36,883 bases of DNA from Lobulomyces angularis (lineage: Eukaryota; Chytridiomycota; Chytridiomycetes; Lobulomycetales; Lobulomycetaceae), in assembly GCA_027604685.1 (NCBI GenBank), contig JADHYX010000215.1, positions 1 to 36,883 of the forward strand. Reading direction: 5' to 3'. The translations under genes and the position numbers were made by a program. This document shows positions 9,140 to 22,835 of this stretch, in pieces. The stretch's first letter is position 1; every line of letters begins with the position of its first letter. The notes beneath the pieces are model-generated. The model saw nothing but the letters and a program-made list of their open reading frames with translations. It did no database searches and was not told the DNA's origin.

Positions 9140-11735
9140 ATGGTAAATATTATAAAAATAAATATTGTTCACGGATTGTAATTTGAGTTCTTTTTAATAA
9201 ATTTAAATATTAAGGACCCATTTGATCCTAAAGGAAACGATTATAACTTCATTCGAGAGTCAAAGACAGATAACAAAAAAAATTCAAACGATAATTTACA
9301 GTTGGGGATAGATTTGGTTAAGAATGATGTAGAAAATAAAAGTTCTGACCACATTGCTGAAAATAAAACCGCTAAACAGCCAGCAAAGCGACATGAAGAA
9401 GTTGTTTCAATGTATTAATCATTGAACTTTTTATTTTATGAGATAATCATTTATAATATGTTTATTTAGAAAGAAAATTCCAAATTCTCGCTGGGTAATT
9501 GCGCTAACTTCTAGAGATCATGAATTTTGGCATAATAGAGATTTAAAACTTTCTGTTTGGGATATGCCTGATGTAAGGATACAAAAATAAAATGGCTGTA
9601 AAATAGCCTTACTTTCTCAATATAACAATATTGTCAATTAAAAGATTAAACCAATGTTCTGTATATAGGAATTAGGAGAAATTATAGGAAGTTTGATGGT
9701 TGAAGCATTCGAAGAGTCAGAAACAGAGGATAGGGAATTGATTGAAGAGAATGTTACTGAAATGCATGAAGAGGTTGTTGTTAAGAAAGCACCAATATTT
9801 GACGAAGCCCTGTCATTGGAAAAAAGAACTGCGTTATTCAATGACCTCCTTAAAGAAAAGGATATTTCTCCATTTGATACTTGGGAAGCCTCTTTAGCAA
9901 AAATTATTAATGACAGAAGATACCCATGTATTGATATTTAACTACTTTTAGTTGCTTTAATTTTTTTTTCATAGTGATCAAAACTTTAAAAGAGCGAAAG
10001 GACTTGTTTGATTTATATTGTCAAAATCGTGCTAGAGAATTAAAGGAATCTAATAAAAAAGCAAGGGAATCTCCTAAAAATTTATATTTAGGTTTACTTA
10101 AAAAGTTCTGTAATTTTAGAACTACGTTTGATGAGCTCACTAGGAAGCATCGAACTGATGCAACTTTTTTGGGTGTCAAGTCACAAGGTAAAAAATTATA
10201 AAACTGTAACTCTTTTGTTAAAGTTTAAACTTAGAAAGGAAACAATTATTTGATGATTATATAAAACAATTAAAAGCGGAAGAGGTGGAAAGAAGAACTG
10301 CTGAAAAAGACAGAATTAAAAATGAATTTATTGAGCTTTTAAGGGAAAGTAACATTTTGACGGAAAAATCAAGATGGGATGACGTAGGAATAAATCCAAA
10401 GTTTTTAATTTTCAAGTATTAATGAATTTTTGTTAAAGGTAAAGCATAATTTTGAGAAAGACTCTAGATCTAAGGCAATTAGATTAAATTCAGAAAAGCA
10501 AGCTTTGTTCAATGAATATATAATCGAGCTTGGAGTAAGGGATAAAGTGTTACATGAAAAAGAAAGAATGGAAAAGGAATTGCGGGAAAGGAAACTGAGA
10601 GAGGAGGAGTCGATAAAAGCACGACTAGAGGAAGTAAATAAACAGAAAAAGCGATTAAACTCAATGAATTTGAGAAAGGGAACCATTTTAATGAAGGAAG
10701 AAGAAGAAATGTTTAAAAATCTTTTAGTTGACTACGTTAAAAGTCACTTGGTACAATTTAGCGTTATTATCATTTTATTAATTTTCAATCTTTTAAGGCA
10801 CTTTTTGATGATTCGATTCACATAATGGAAAAAGATCCACGATATAAGCAATTAAATAATTTGACGAGACAAAATAAAATTAGGATATTTGAAAATTACA
10901 CTGAGAGTTTGTTGAGTAACTTAACGAAATCCTTATCAAATCTGCTAGAGCAAGTAATGGAAAAAACAGAAATTTTAAGTGTTGACTGGGATATAGTCTA
11001 TCAATTGCTGAAAACCAATGGCTCTACCATTGAAAAATTTAGATTCGAAAAAGACAAAGTTGAAGAAAATTTAAAGTCTTGGTTTGAAAATTATAAAAAA
11101 ATTCTATTTCAACAATGTTTGGAAGATTATAAATTGATGTTGTCAGAAAATAACTTTTTAAAGTTTTTTGTAAAGAATGAGGTGCAAAATTTTTTAAGTA
11201 GAAAAGCTGAGGGGGAAATTGATGAAGAAGGAGATGAAAGTGTATTTGATCATATTGATTTAGATCAAATAACAAAAGTATTGGAAGAGGATAATAGGTA
11301 AATTTTATTTTCAATTTTTTTTTTTATAATTAGCCTCAAGGTATTTGGTGTTTGTAAATTTTCCTGACATTCAGGAACAGCATTTAAAGAAAAGAGTTGC
11401 AGATTTAGTCAATGAATCATATGAAGAAAAAGGGTAGCATATATAACCTAAAGTTTTAGCTAACTTTATTTCGTAGAGGTACCAAAGATAGAACTTTAAC
11501 CTTCAAACCAGGAAAAAAGGAAGAAATGAAGAGGTCTGACAAGAAAGAACCAACAACGGTGCATAGAGAAAAGAGAAAAAGGAGCCTTACCCCTACCTCT
11601 AAGGATTTTTCGGAAAAAAAACCCACAGATAAGTCATCATTTCAGAAAAGAAGTAAAAGTCCTAATAGGTATAGAACAAGGAGTGGAAGTCCTAGTGAAA
11701 GAAAAAAAAGAGACTATGACAACAGAGGTCATTAA
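9140..11735 (+). CDS. TCERG1: TCERG1/CA150-like transcription elongation and splicing regulator (one WW, six FF domains)
   Basis: Ten exons (9140-9142, 9215-9411, 9470-9572, 9669-9927, 9975-10187, 10235-10383, 10439-10750, 10798-11297, 11341-11433, 11477-11735) give 695 aa. The first coding exon is the ATG alone. A WW domain at about 72-102 reads SRWVIALTSRDHEFWHN then LSVWDMP. Six FF-type helical domains follow, for example KRTALFNDLLKEK...WEASLAKI...RYPLIKTLKERKDLFDLY and SLALFDD-like SHLALFDDSIHIMEKDPRYK. The last ends DNRYLVFVNFPD. Six FF domains match TCERG1, which links phospho-CTD of RNA polymerase II to splicing; Prp40 has a different WW arrangement. Vertebrate TCERG1 has three WW domains, so the N-terminus here is short. 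The last 70 residues are basic with SP and RS-like repeats (RSKSPNRYRTRSGSP), suggesting nuclear-speckle targeting. Confidence 0.8.
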
Positions 11736-12250
11736 AGTGTGAATTTTTAGAAAGAACAAAAAAAATTTATTGAGTAAAGTCGAATTTCTAAATGTGATTT
11801 CATTTAATTAGAACCTTGATGCCCAACTCATTTTATCAATATATCTAAAATTAATTTAAATTCAATGCTAAATATTGGTAATGATCTTTAATTTTTTTTT
11901 TTTTCCAAAAAAAAGTACAATCTTTCCTCTTTTTTCCAAATTAAATTTAACACAAAATTCAAGATTAGCAAATTATAAATCATTTTCCAAGTGCTATTTC
12001 CACTAATTTAACTTGCTTTTGTCTCATAAGAGCTCATCGGCAACAAGTAAACAAAAATTTATTTTTACTTTAATTATTTAAGCCCATCTCTCTAATAATA
12101 ACAAACAAAATATTTTACAAAATGAAAAATTTAAAGGACTTATACACTGTACTGTTAGGTGGCCAAAATGGCTCTGAATCCTATGTATTTTAAAAGTAAT
12201 AACTTTTGTTAACATAAAAAATTTCAAATCCCGAAATTTTGCTTGTCTAG
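11736..12250. other. intergenic, nothing recognised
   Basis: AT-rich DNA between two plus-strand genes, with homopolymer tracts around 11890-11915. It should hold the TCERG1 3' end and the promoter of the CEP350-like gene. A minus-strand ORF at 12078-12359 overlaps the next gene's first exon and has no family resemblance. Confidence 0.45.
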
Positions 12251-15200
12251 ATGAATTTTGATCGAAATGGAAATGATCGAAAAATATCCAAAGCAATTCG
12301 AGTTTCATTACCATCCGAAAACTTGGCTCCAGATCCACCAAAGTTAAAAAAGTCATCAAGACAAATCTTGTCTCCTCAAAGAAAATTAGTTAGAAAAGTT
12401 GCTGTTTGTTCCACTTTTCCAAATTCACAAAACGAAATAAAATCAAAGATTGGGAAGGAAGGGAAATCAAGAATTAGATTTGAGTCATCTTTTTCAACTA
12501 ATAACGGAAATAGCATAATGGAACTAAGAAATTCAATGGGTTATACGATACCAAATACAGAAGCTAATAAAAAAGAAAGAGTTCTTGTTGAAAATGATTT
12601 TAACAATAAAGCTAAAAGCATTACAAAAAAATTAAATGTAAAAAACATCGGTAAGCCAGTTTATGAAAACAAAAACTTGGAAGAACAAAGGAGACCACTT
12701 ATAGATATAAGCAAAGACGTGAGTGAATATTATTTATAATTTTCACTATTTGTATATTTATTATTTTTTTAATTTTTACCACAAGATGGAAACAAAAAAC
12801 TCTGAACAGTTTCAGAAATTGATTGAGTTGTTGTCTATTTATCAAAATGAAAAAAATTCAGCAAAAAGTAATTCCAAAACATTAAAGCGAACAATTGATT
12901 TAACACCTGAAAATGGCAACTTCTTAAGGTAGTTAATCAAGAATAAATAGTTACCTTACAGATTAAACCATTAATATAATGCTTTTTTTATTTATTTTAT
13001 ATATTTTGTTTAATTTAGTATTAAACAGGAAAAAAATAAATATGATAAGAACGAAGTGAAAAGTTATATGGAAAGACGGCAAAGGGAAAGATTATTGGAA
13101 AAAAAAATGCAGAAAGAAAAAGAAATTGAAAAACAACTAGAGGTGATATCAAAGTTGAAAAAGTTGGATATTTACAGAAAAAATCAGCGAAAATTAAAAA
13201 AGAAAGAAAAGGAAATTTCTTTACCTTCTACTATTTTAAATAGCATGAAGCGCGTTATAGTGAAAGAGGAACCTGAAGCTATTGACGAAAACGACAGCGT
13301 ATTAAATGTTGAAATACTGAAAAATCCAATCAATGGATTGCACAAAATCAAATTAGACACAACTCTGGAATTGCCATACAATGAAAAAGATTTCAAATCG
13401 GCTGACTGTCAAACAGCCAAAGGGTACGAAATTTCGGTAGTAGGTACCACAGAAGATTTGCAACAGAAGGCAAAGAACAATAACGTTTCGGATTTAAGAG
13501 TAGCTAAAAATGAAAAAAATTATTCAGATAGCGTTTCAACGGATGATAAAAATGACACAGGTAGTTTCTCATGGTCAGGTTCTTCCTCACCAATCCCACA
13601 GGAGGATGTCAATCATATAAAACTGGAAAAACTGAAGGAAACGCTTTTAAGTTTTAATCAAAGAATAGTTGGCTTTTTAAATAAAGAAAATAGTGATTTT
13701 ACCACTAATAATAGTACTCATGCTATCGAGAGACCTTTCGAAACAGCGAGGCGTCTGAGTCATCTTGATCAGTTTGCTGTAACATCAAATAATAATGTAA
13801 CAAAAAATATACCATCTCCAATTTCGAATGAATTCATTGGTATTGGAAGTTTGCAAACTGCTCAGAGAGAAAATAAGCCAATGTTATCAGAGAAGAGCAT
13901 TGTCAGTCCCTCTGTTGCTGGACCTTTCAATGGTTTTAATTCATTGCAGTCCCGCACATCAACTTTACGTGAAGATGCGCTTGATATTTATGTGGATAAA
14001 ACAAATACTGATCACGTAGGTGTTGGATCTTTTTCAGAGTACACATCCGAAACTTCGAATGCCATGAAAAAGATTCAATCAGCGAAGGTTATACAACGGT
14101 ATTGGAAATTATATCAAAAGAAGAAACTGGAAAATTTTTTTTCCTTAAAGAATAATTCCTCGAAGAAAGTAAGAAAAAAGTTCAATGATTTTGATAATTT
14201 TAAGTATAAAAATACTCAAATTGAGGAAAGCAAAATAGTTAAACCTAGTGAAAAACAACTTTTGGAAAATAAAGAAAAACAAATAAATTGTTTTGGATTT
14301 ACTGAAGGTATCGAGAAAAGTAAGCGTGGAGATAACAGCGTTAACTTCTCTGTAATGGATGATGACACTGAAGATTCGTACAGCTTTATAAATATATTTA
14401 GTCGCAAGTTTAAACTTGTTGAGCAACATACCACTCACCACTTAATAAGGGAGGAAAGTGTTAACCTTATCCAAAATGCTATTTTACAGAAATCAAATTT
14501 TGAAAATGAATTTGTCGATAATAACTTGAACACTAATCAATTATCGCCTACCTGTAGTGACATATCTTTGAAAAGTGAAAATGAAAATGTTAAGACATCA
14601 AATTTGAATGTAAGTTTTAATGAAAGCAGAGGATTTGAGAGCCAATCCAGTATAAGTTCGTACAAAACTGTGTCAGAATTTGAAGAACAACCAAAAATGA
14701 AACAAAAATTGGTTGAAACTTATAATCAATTTGGAAATGAAAATTCTATCAAAACTGCATCTGAGGTTGAAAGTAATGACGGTGAAAGTGTCGTAGAAGA
14801 GTCGAAAGTTTATAATTTTGTGGATGAAAACAGTAGAAATATGGAAAATCATTCCGTTATAAGCAAATCTTACTCTTGTAGTAAATCTGAATCATCTGAA
14901 TCATCTGATTCTTCTGAAGAGAGTTGCGATAGTTGTAGTTGTGGTATATTAAACTTTTTTTTTAAATTCTCAATAACCAAGTCTTAGCTTCTACTGAAAC
15001 AGTTAAAGTTAAAAATTATGTGAATGTCAGCAGAAGGGAGCTTTTGAAAAATCGCCTTTCTCCAAGAGCAATTTCTCACCAGTACAGATTTTTCCTTTTT
15101 TGACGGTTAAAATTTACTTTTTCCTTTATTAGGTTGGCTAATGAAATTGATGTTTTAGATACGATTCAAGAGGCAAGAATACATTTAGCTGATATTGAGA

Positions 15201-18200
15201 GATGGAAAATTGTAGCGGGAGTGCAGTTAGAAAACTCTGAGTAAAATTAAAAATTTTTATATGCTTAACTATAATTTGTTTATTTAGATTACAGCAGGGA
15301 ATGCTGCAAGAAAAATTAAAATACCAAAAAGAACTAGAAACTTTAAAAAACTTCAATGAAAACCTAAAAAGTCAAACTCTTGAAAAAAAACCTGTACATA
15401 ATAATAAGCCCAACGATTATTACAATGAGGAAAGTTTTGAGTCGATTTCAGATTTTTTTTTTGGAGAAGATAATGATGTAGGGAATGATGTTTCCAATCA
15501 AACTGATGACCCCTTTAATGATCATGATAATAATTATATTCAACAATTAAATTATGAAAAAGATGTTTTCAATGATGCCATTGAAGAAGTTGTTCACATA
15601 CAGGAAAATCTCTCTGAGGAGAAAATAGAGAAAAAAGAGGGAGATACAAAGGTAATTTAAATTTTAAAATTATCATATATAATTAAAAAATGTCTAGAAG
15701 ATTGACAAATATTTCGATGATTCCGCCCCACTTTATAATGAGGATCTGCTACTTGGCATAGAAAACTACGTAAAACTAATTTGTTAAATATTAAACTTTT
15801 TTAGAATGACACGAGGTTGCAAGACAATAACATACTGTTAGATTTGAAAACGAAAGTTTTGGAAGAAATATTGAAAAATGAATTGAAAAATATTAATTTA
15901 AAAAAGAATAAAATTGATACATCTAGCGCAACTGGAAAAAGCAATTACGATGTATTGTTGACTCAAGTATGATAAATGATGCAAAGCCTTTACTAAAACA
16001 GTTTTTAGGAGCGAAACCTTTTGATGAGGTATGCTGTTGAAAAAGCTGAAATAAAAAATCTTCTATCAGCAGCTAGTCAAAAAAATGACTTAAAGGTACC
16101 AATAATTTAAACATAGCATTACATTAAAGAATTTAGAAACCTGAGGATCAAAAAAATCAATATAGTCACTACCAGAGAAGAAAAGAAACAGTAAGCATGA
16201 GTTTTAGCAAAGGCTATGATTCACTGCGGCATGAAGACAACAGCAGTATTGTTGAAGATGGAAAAGGGTTTGAAATTGCAGAACAACTTTTACCTGATGC
16301 ATCTAGTATTCAAAGTATTCACGAGTCAGTGAACTACACTGACGACACAGAGTCTAGTATAAAAGATAATTTCAAAGAAAGTTTTACTTCCAATGAAAAA
16401 AAAGATGTAATTTCAAGCTTCGAAGGAAATTTTAAGGCTGCGAGCAACAATAATTCAGTTTCTAGTTTTGAAAACGATATTTTATCAAATTATGGGGACG
16501 ACTTTTCCAATATTGATGTATCAAATTCCAAAAAATTGAGTGATAAAAAAGCCTCTTTTTCACTTGATACCGAAGAGACAAATACAACCTCAGAAACTTC
16601 CTCTGTTGACAAACTTGTAGAAAAGTTGAGAATACTGCAGAAAAAAAATAATATGTCAAATTTGGAAAAAAAGAAAGAACGGTTAGAAAAATCAAGATTG
16701 ATAGTTGAATCTTTAATTGAAGACAGAAAAATAAAATCAGATTTAAAAAAAAAATTAATGCAGGAAACCGAAAATATATCTAGAATTTTGGATTTAGCTT
16801 TAAATGATATGAACGATGAAGAGGCTGATGAAAAAACTCCTACAAAAGTTGAGCATTTAGTGGACATTGTGAAAAAAAGTGATTGCAAGAAAAAGTTGAC
16901 ATCAAAAAATAGTAAGGCAGCAACTGAACCAAAGTTGTTAGATCCTAAATTTGAAGAAGATACTGTGTCAGCAATGTTATATGTTGAAGACGATATTGTT
17001 AGGGAAGAAATTGTTGTAGAAAATTCATCTTCTTTACTTTCCATTATAGAATCTATTAAAGAGGAAGAAAATATAGTTCGCAAATCCCTTTCCCTTAGTA
17101 GGTCTAGTTCAGTAGAATTGGATTTTGAAGCGGTCGGCAACGACTTAAAATCTATTTCTAGGAGTTCAATATTGGTAGGGTTGACATTTGATGACATCTC
17201 AGATTTTAAGGACCAAGTGTCCTTGAAAGAAGCCAACTTAACTAGTAGAAATTGCGATCATAAGCCTTCTATAATAGATTCGGAAATTCAACATAATGGA
17301 GCACACTTCGTCGGTAACTACCAATTCCGTTGCTAGTTAAGTTTTTTTTTTTAGAAGCTGATTTTGACGCTACACAAGAAAAACGTTTTAATTTGAATGA
17401 AAATTGCGACGGTGATGCGCTGCAGAAATTAGAGAACTTAAAGTTACAACTCATTAAAAAAAAAAGGATTGCAAAAGAATTGGAAGAAAAAAAAAAATTA
17501 CTATTTAAAAAAAAAGTCAAAGAAGCTGAAAGGTTTTTGGAGATTCAGCTTGAAGTATGTGTTTAAATAAATACTTTCTTAATTTTTTGTTGCTTTAGGG
17601 TATAGATGCAGTAATTATGAAGGCTACTGAGGACATAGGAAAGATGGACCAAATTACAGACTTAATCAAAAATGAAATTGATGAAAATGAGGTGTTAAAA
17701 GTGAAGGATAGTTGGGTATGCACAAAAACAATTATTGTAAATTAATGTCCATATTTTGTAGTCAAATAACGAAATTAATCAATACGAGAGTGAATCCTTT
17801 GATAGTATAGCAGATGACGAAGCTATAACAGAAAAATTAGCACTTCCTGTGAATGTAAATCAAGAAAAAAACCTTGTTCATAATAGTATCATTGAAGAAA
17901 TCGATGAAAACTATTCATCTTTTAATTCTTCAATATCCTCTTTGGCTGTAGAAAATAAATATAATGAAAGTAAAGCAAATGAACATGACTTTTCAGACGT
18001 TGAGATCAATAAGATTGGAGATTTGTCTTCTTTTAAAACTTCAAATTCCATCATAGAGGAAGATTTTGAAAAAATGGACGATAATGAAGTCGTAGAATAT
18101 ATTCAAACAACAGCTGTTGGCGGAGTACTTAATTGCGCAGAAAAGAACTCGAACAAGTTTGCTCCGGTGTCTAAGGATTTAAAAAAAATTGTCAATGACG

Positions 18201-21182
18201 AAACTAATTGTGTTAAAGAAAAGGAAGAATTAAAAGAGAAAATTACAATTGTTAGTACTGATGACGATGAAACTGGCTTGCAAAAATTTGAACCTGCCAG
18301 TTTGCAGAATAATGGAAGTGAAAATAGCGAAATAGAGTTGAAAGCTATGCTGGTGTCTGATATTTTAAACTCTAAGATAATTAACGATGATAAAATTTCT
18401 GAAGATGGTAATTATTCATATGGCAGCTTTGAAGCAGATGAAAGTGTTCAAGAAAACATTTTATTGCCTACTGAAACCTGTTTAGTTAAGCAAAACGGTA
18501 TTGGCATTTATGATGATGGTGCTTTGGCATTTTCTGAAGAAGCAATAAAAGACATGAATTTAGAAAAAGAAGAAGGGAAAATTGCTGCTAAAGGAAATTC
18601 TTTCAAATCTTCCCCTGCGCATAGTGCCATTGAAGAACTATGCTGTATTGATAACAGTGAAAGTAAAAGTGAAGGAATTTTAAAAGATAGAGATACCGCT
18701 TCGATATCTACCATACCGGAGTTAAATAAAAAAAATGAAAATGTTCTGCAAAAATGGAATGATATTAAATCAAAAAATGTTTCTCTTGAGAAGGATCTAA
18801 ATTCCGCTGATATTCCAGGAATGATGTCCAACCAAGTTTCAAATGAGTCAGTATTATTAAAAGACGATGAAGTTCTAGAAGAATATATCAGTGAAAAAAT
18901 TGAAAACATATCTGTAAATTCAAAATTAAACCATGAAGTTGAAGATGCTATATCTAAATCCGAAAGTATTTTATCTTTAGAGTCATTTAATAAAGAAAAT
19001 ATCGGAATTGCAGATGGAGGCATTCCAATTTTACCAACCGATATTGGACACGTTATTACTTCCGAAAATGGAGAGGCTATTGCTGCCATTAATTTAAAAT
19101 ACACTGCTTTTGGTTTAACTGATTCTGTTGTAGAAATTAAAGAGGGCCTTACTGAAGATATAATTGGGATTGCGGAAAAAAAAGTAAGCGGAGGCGAACT
19201 AGAACATAGGAAAGAAGAAAGTGATACGAAAGTTCATGATCGGGATTGCTGCACTGAAGAAAATAAGAATACCATTGAACAGAAGAATGAAGTTGTTCTT
19301 AAAGTATTTCCATTTGAAAAGGATTCTATAAACAGCACAGAACTTGTCAAAGATATAACATGTGTTACTCATGCTCTAATCAATGGGCCTATGTCAATAG
19401 AAACTTCAGTAGTGTCTCTATTTTCAAAGCGGGACGTGAATTTACAAGGTGAGGCAAATTTTGAGCCTGAATCAATGGAAAATATTTTTGCATTACCATG
19501 TAAAAAAGAAGTGAGTGTTAAAACTGAAGTTGAAATACTTAATAGCTCTGATCTCGAAAAGGCGGAAACTATAAAGCCAGGAAATGATGCGGTACTGGAA
19601 TTAATTTTAACTGAAGACAAAGAGTTAAGTGTCATGAGCATTGGAGAACGAAATAGTAAAGCATCAGCTGATATTTGCAATAATTTGGATTCACTGATTA
19701 ACAATATCTTTTCCGTTATTATCCAAGATTCAGTTCAAGAAATTTTGTTTAGAATCCCGCAAGGTATCAAGTTGGAAAAGTATAACTTACTCTGCAAATT
19801 AAATATGCCTAAGGAAGCGCAACAAAATACTTTGGATACAGAGTTGGCCAGGTACACCTGTCACGAAAATAGCCTTGATGCTAACTGCAGTGCCCTGTAC
19901 CAGCAAATTGATGATGATAGCAAAAAGATACCTACAGCTACGAAATTAAGTTTGAAATTAGATTTTGGACCTGTGGAAAACTCCTGTTTCGAAAGGAATG
20001 AGAATGTTAAAAATATTGTAAATGTTGAATGCAAAACTTACAACAATTTAAATTTTAAGAATGAAATAGAAGGATCTAAATTATGCAGTAATGGGAATTT
20101 GTTTGACTTATCAAACAAATATGCCGATGATATTATGGAAACAATATTCAACATCATAATTGAAGAATCACTTAATTATATTGTCAAAATTCAAAAAAGT
20201 TTTAAAAGAAAATATGTTTTAGATTCAAATTCAAACTGTAAAGTGGCAATAAATATAGAAGAAATCATTCCAATAACAGCGAAATCCCTTGCTATACCTC
20301 TAGTGGAGGATACTCTGTCAATACCGGTAAACCATTTGCAAGTTTTTCCTGAACCTTACAGCAGTGAAACTTATGAGTTACTATCATCAAAAATTGATTA
20401 TCATGCAGAAAAAGAATTAGATATTTCGACTACAAAATATGACAAAGTAAATTTACCAGCTGTTAATTTGGTGACAGAAACGCTTATCGATACGCTTTGT
20501 GAAGATGTTTTCTCAAAAATGTTGAATGAGTGTTTTCAAACAATCAACTTACCGGGATGCATAAATGCAGAAATTTCTGCACCAGTTGAGGAGATAGCTA
20601 GAGAAGTAGGTAGTAGTGGCACACGCGATGTCGAAAAAATAGAACGAATTATATTTTGTGAGAATGTTGAAGATGAAATTAATTATTGGAAAGGAACTTC
20701 CACTGCCTCAGCCATAATTGGTTCATTTTTGAATGAATTTCCGAAAACTTCCACAAAGTATGAGTCCCCTCCGCTATTGTCAAATTCTGTGCTGCTCTAC
20801 CAGCTGGCTACTATAAAAAATGATCCAGATGCAGAAGTTTGGACTAATTTAATTTTTCAACATATCAACGAATCTATTGAGAGTGTATTTCATGAAAAGT
20901 TAATAAAAACTGGAGGATTCTTCAAGGTCGTTTCTTTAACTCGGTCAGAAGTTGAAAGGGAAGTTGCCTCGTGCATTGAATACTCAGGTATTAAGTTTTA
21001 TAAATTAATTGCTAACATTTTTAGAAACCTATGGTGAAAATTTGGATTTTTTGTTAATTTCACAAGTTAAAGAAGAAGCCAGAAAGTGGCGTTCTCTACC
21101 AGATGAAGAAAATGAAATTATTGGCACCATCACTAATGAAATATTTTCCGATTTTATTATCCAGCCTAGTTTGATAGCTTAA
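12251..21182 (+). CDS. Giant CEP350/CAP350-like centrosomal protein
   Basis: Fourteen exons give 2766 aa with frame kept at all 13 junctions (12251-12718, 12786-12928, 13019-14943, 14988-15081, 15133-15240, 15288-15651, 15698-15769, 15805-15966, 16009-16095, 16137-17313, 17355-17554, 17599-17715, 17762-20987, 21025-21182). Visible parts are VKSYMERRQRERLLEKK (about 217), an IQ-like motif AKVIQRYWKLYQKKK (about 556), and SPRAISHQLANEIDVLDTIQ with ARIHLADIERWKIVAGVQ (about 866-905). This last pair matches the CEP350 block 'SPR.LS.QL.AEL..LE.IEE..RQL.D.ER...'. Coiled coils lie at about 905-935, 1297-1355 and 1545-1600. A long acidic region follows. The C-terminal part has repeated amphipathic helices (LIDTLCEDVFSKML, IMETIFNIIIEESL) ending KWRSLPDEENEIIG. 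CEP350 anchors microtubules and FOP at centrioles. The CAP-Gly domain of vertebrate CEP350 was not seen. The single-gene model is strong; the family name is moderate. Confidence 0.65.
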
Positions 21183-21401
21183 CAGATATAAATAATTTTC
21201 AATTTTATAATCCAACAAAAATAGATTTGTAATGTTAACTAATTACAGTTAAAAATTTAAATATGATTAGTATATCAATAATAATAGAAAGGTTTGACCT
21301 CGGTATATAAGACTGCGTTTTTTATTAAATTAAACTTTAGAAATTATTTATGTGATACATTAAAACTAAACAAAAAATTAACCATTACACAAAGAAGTTT
21401 T

Positions 21402-22835
21402 TTATAGGCCAGATAGTTTTGTAACTATACCCACTCTCACCTGTTGATCAAAAGCGGAGAAAACGCATAATCCCTGTTTATCAGGACTCCAATCAAAAGA
21501 ACTTACGGGCTGTTCTGCAGCATTTACTGTTTGTATTGCTTGTAACGTACCTGGAACACCTTCTAAATTGTCGTCTTCAGACTTTACAGTACGTTGAGGA
21601 GGATAATTACTAAAATGCAGAGTTAGTAATAATAACTAAAATATTCATGCTATACTATTTAAATAAATTTAGTGACCCACCTCCAGGTCCTCCTCCAGAA
21701 GTAATAAATATGTCTCTATTCTGTGGTAAATGGCGCACTGTCCAAATAGTTGTGTTGTCTTTCGCCTAAAAAATTCTTTAACTTGAAGTAGTACGAAAGG
21801 TACCTTTTGATTGACAGCTGGAAACTTCTTTTTAGGATGGTATGTTCTTAAATCATATACATTGAAATTAGATTCTAAACAAGTAGCCACCAATTTGTTC
21901 ATCTTAATATCTTTCCTGTCAAACTCAAGTGCAACAACCTAAAATACATAATTCAAAATGAAAGTCATTTTAAACTTACCCCATTTTTTGCATTGGTTTC
22001 AAAAATAAGTTTCATATTTTTTAAATCAAACATTTTTATATCGCCGTTCTCATATCCTGCTGCCACCACTCGTTCTTCGTCATTATAAGAGTTTCCTAAA
22101 GTATTGCAGGATTAGGCATCATTTTATGCGCACTAATATTAATATACCAAATGCAACACTCCATGTATCTCTGACTTCTCCACTTTCTGGAACAATCTTT
22201 GCGACAGGTTTATCTCTCTGCCGTAAATCCCAAATTTTTACAATTCCTTGCAGTAAAATGCATTACAAAATTAAGAACTTAAATCCTAAATACCATCACT
22301 GCTGCCTGTTACTAATTCTGGAGCGCCGAAGTTAGATCCAGCCCCATCTATGCAATTTACAATTTTTTCATGTGCTTTTACTGAATACACTGAGATATCT
22401 GGATTTTCAATGTCATAAACTTGCAATCTCCCATCAAAATCTCCAGTCGCTAAAGTACGGTTTGAGATCGCTGAATGACTAAATGTGCCACATTTAAAGC
22501 TACTAGGTTTTTCGACCTATTGTTGTAGTGTGATCATTAATTGAGAAATGTAATTAGCGCTTACATCTATAATTAACTTTGCGTCTCCTTCAGTAAGTTC
22601 ATATACTTGAAGAGCACCTAGCAATACAAAATTAGTAAAAAGGTATTTTTATTAAAACCTGTAGATTTTGCATTTTGACCTATTAAAAAGGAAGACTAAA
22701 TGAATGGTGACTTAATAAAAGGTTACCTAAAACAACAAATTTCGCTGAACACGGAATCCATTTCACACAGTACGGAGTATAAGACAACGATTTTGTTATA
22801 TGCGTAATAATTTGTGGTTTATCGATTCCATTCAT
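21402..22835 (-). CDS. WDR92: WDR92/Monad (DNAAF10) WD40 protein, axonemal dynein assembly factor
   Basis: Nine exons on the minus strand (22835-22727, 22679-22659, 22617-22565, 22516-22294, 22246-22148, 22095-21980, 21938-21804, 21765-21656, 21609-21402) give 357 aa, the usual length for the family. Distinctive blocks include [48 protein letters not shown] and the C-terminal [20 protein letters not shown] with [13 protein letters not shown], which are hallmarks of WDR92. WDR92 works with the R2TP/prefoldin-like co-chaperone to assemble axonemal dynein arms in the cytoplasm. It is restricted to lineages with motile cilia, so its presence implies a flagellate stage. Exon 2 is a 21-nt microexon. 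The gene ends about 220 bp from the convergent CEP350-like gene; both belong to cilium or centriole biology. Confidence 0.9.

Noticed and set aside
11298..11340. A 7-nt microexon in the TCERG1-like gene after the TTAG at about 11333
   Set aside because: Using the later acceptor CTCAAG at 11340 gives a single intron and restores the FF-domain sequence NRYLVFVNFPD, so the microexon is unnecessary.
16490..17236. 248-aa open frame on the minus strand
   Set aside because: It is antisense to exon 10 of the CEP350-like gene, is Ser/Phe-rich as expected from reading Glu/Lys/Asp codons backwards, and has no family resemblance.
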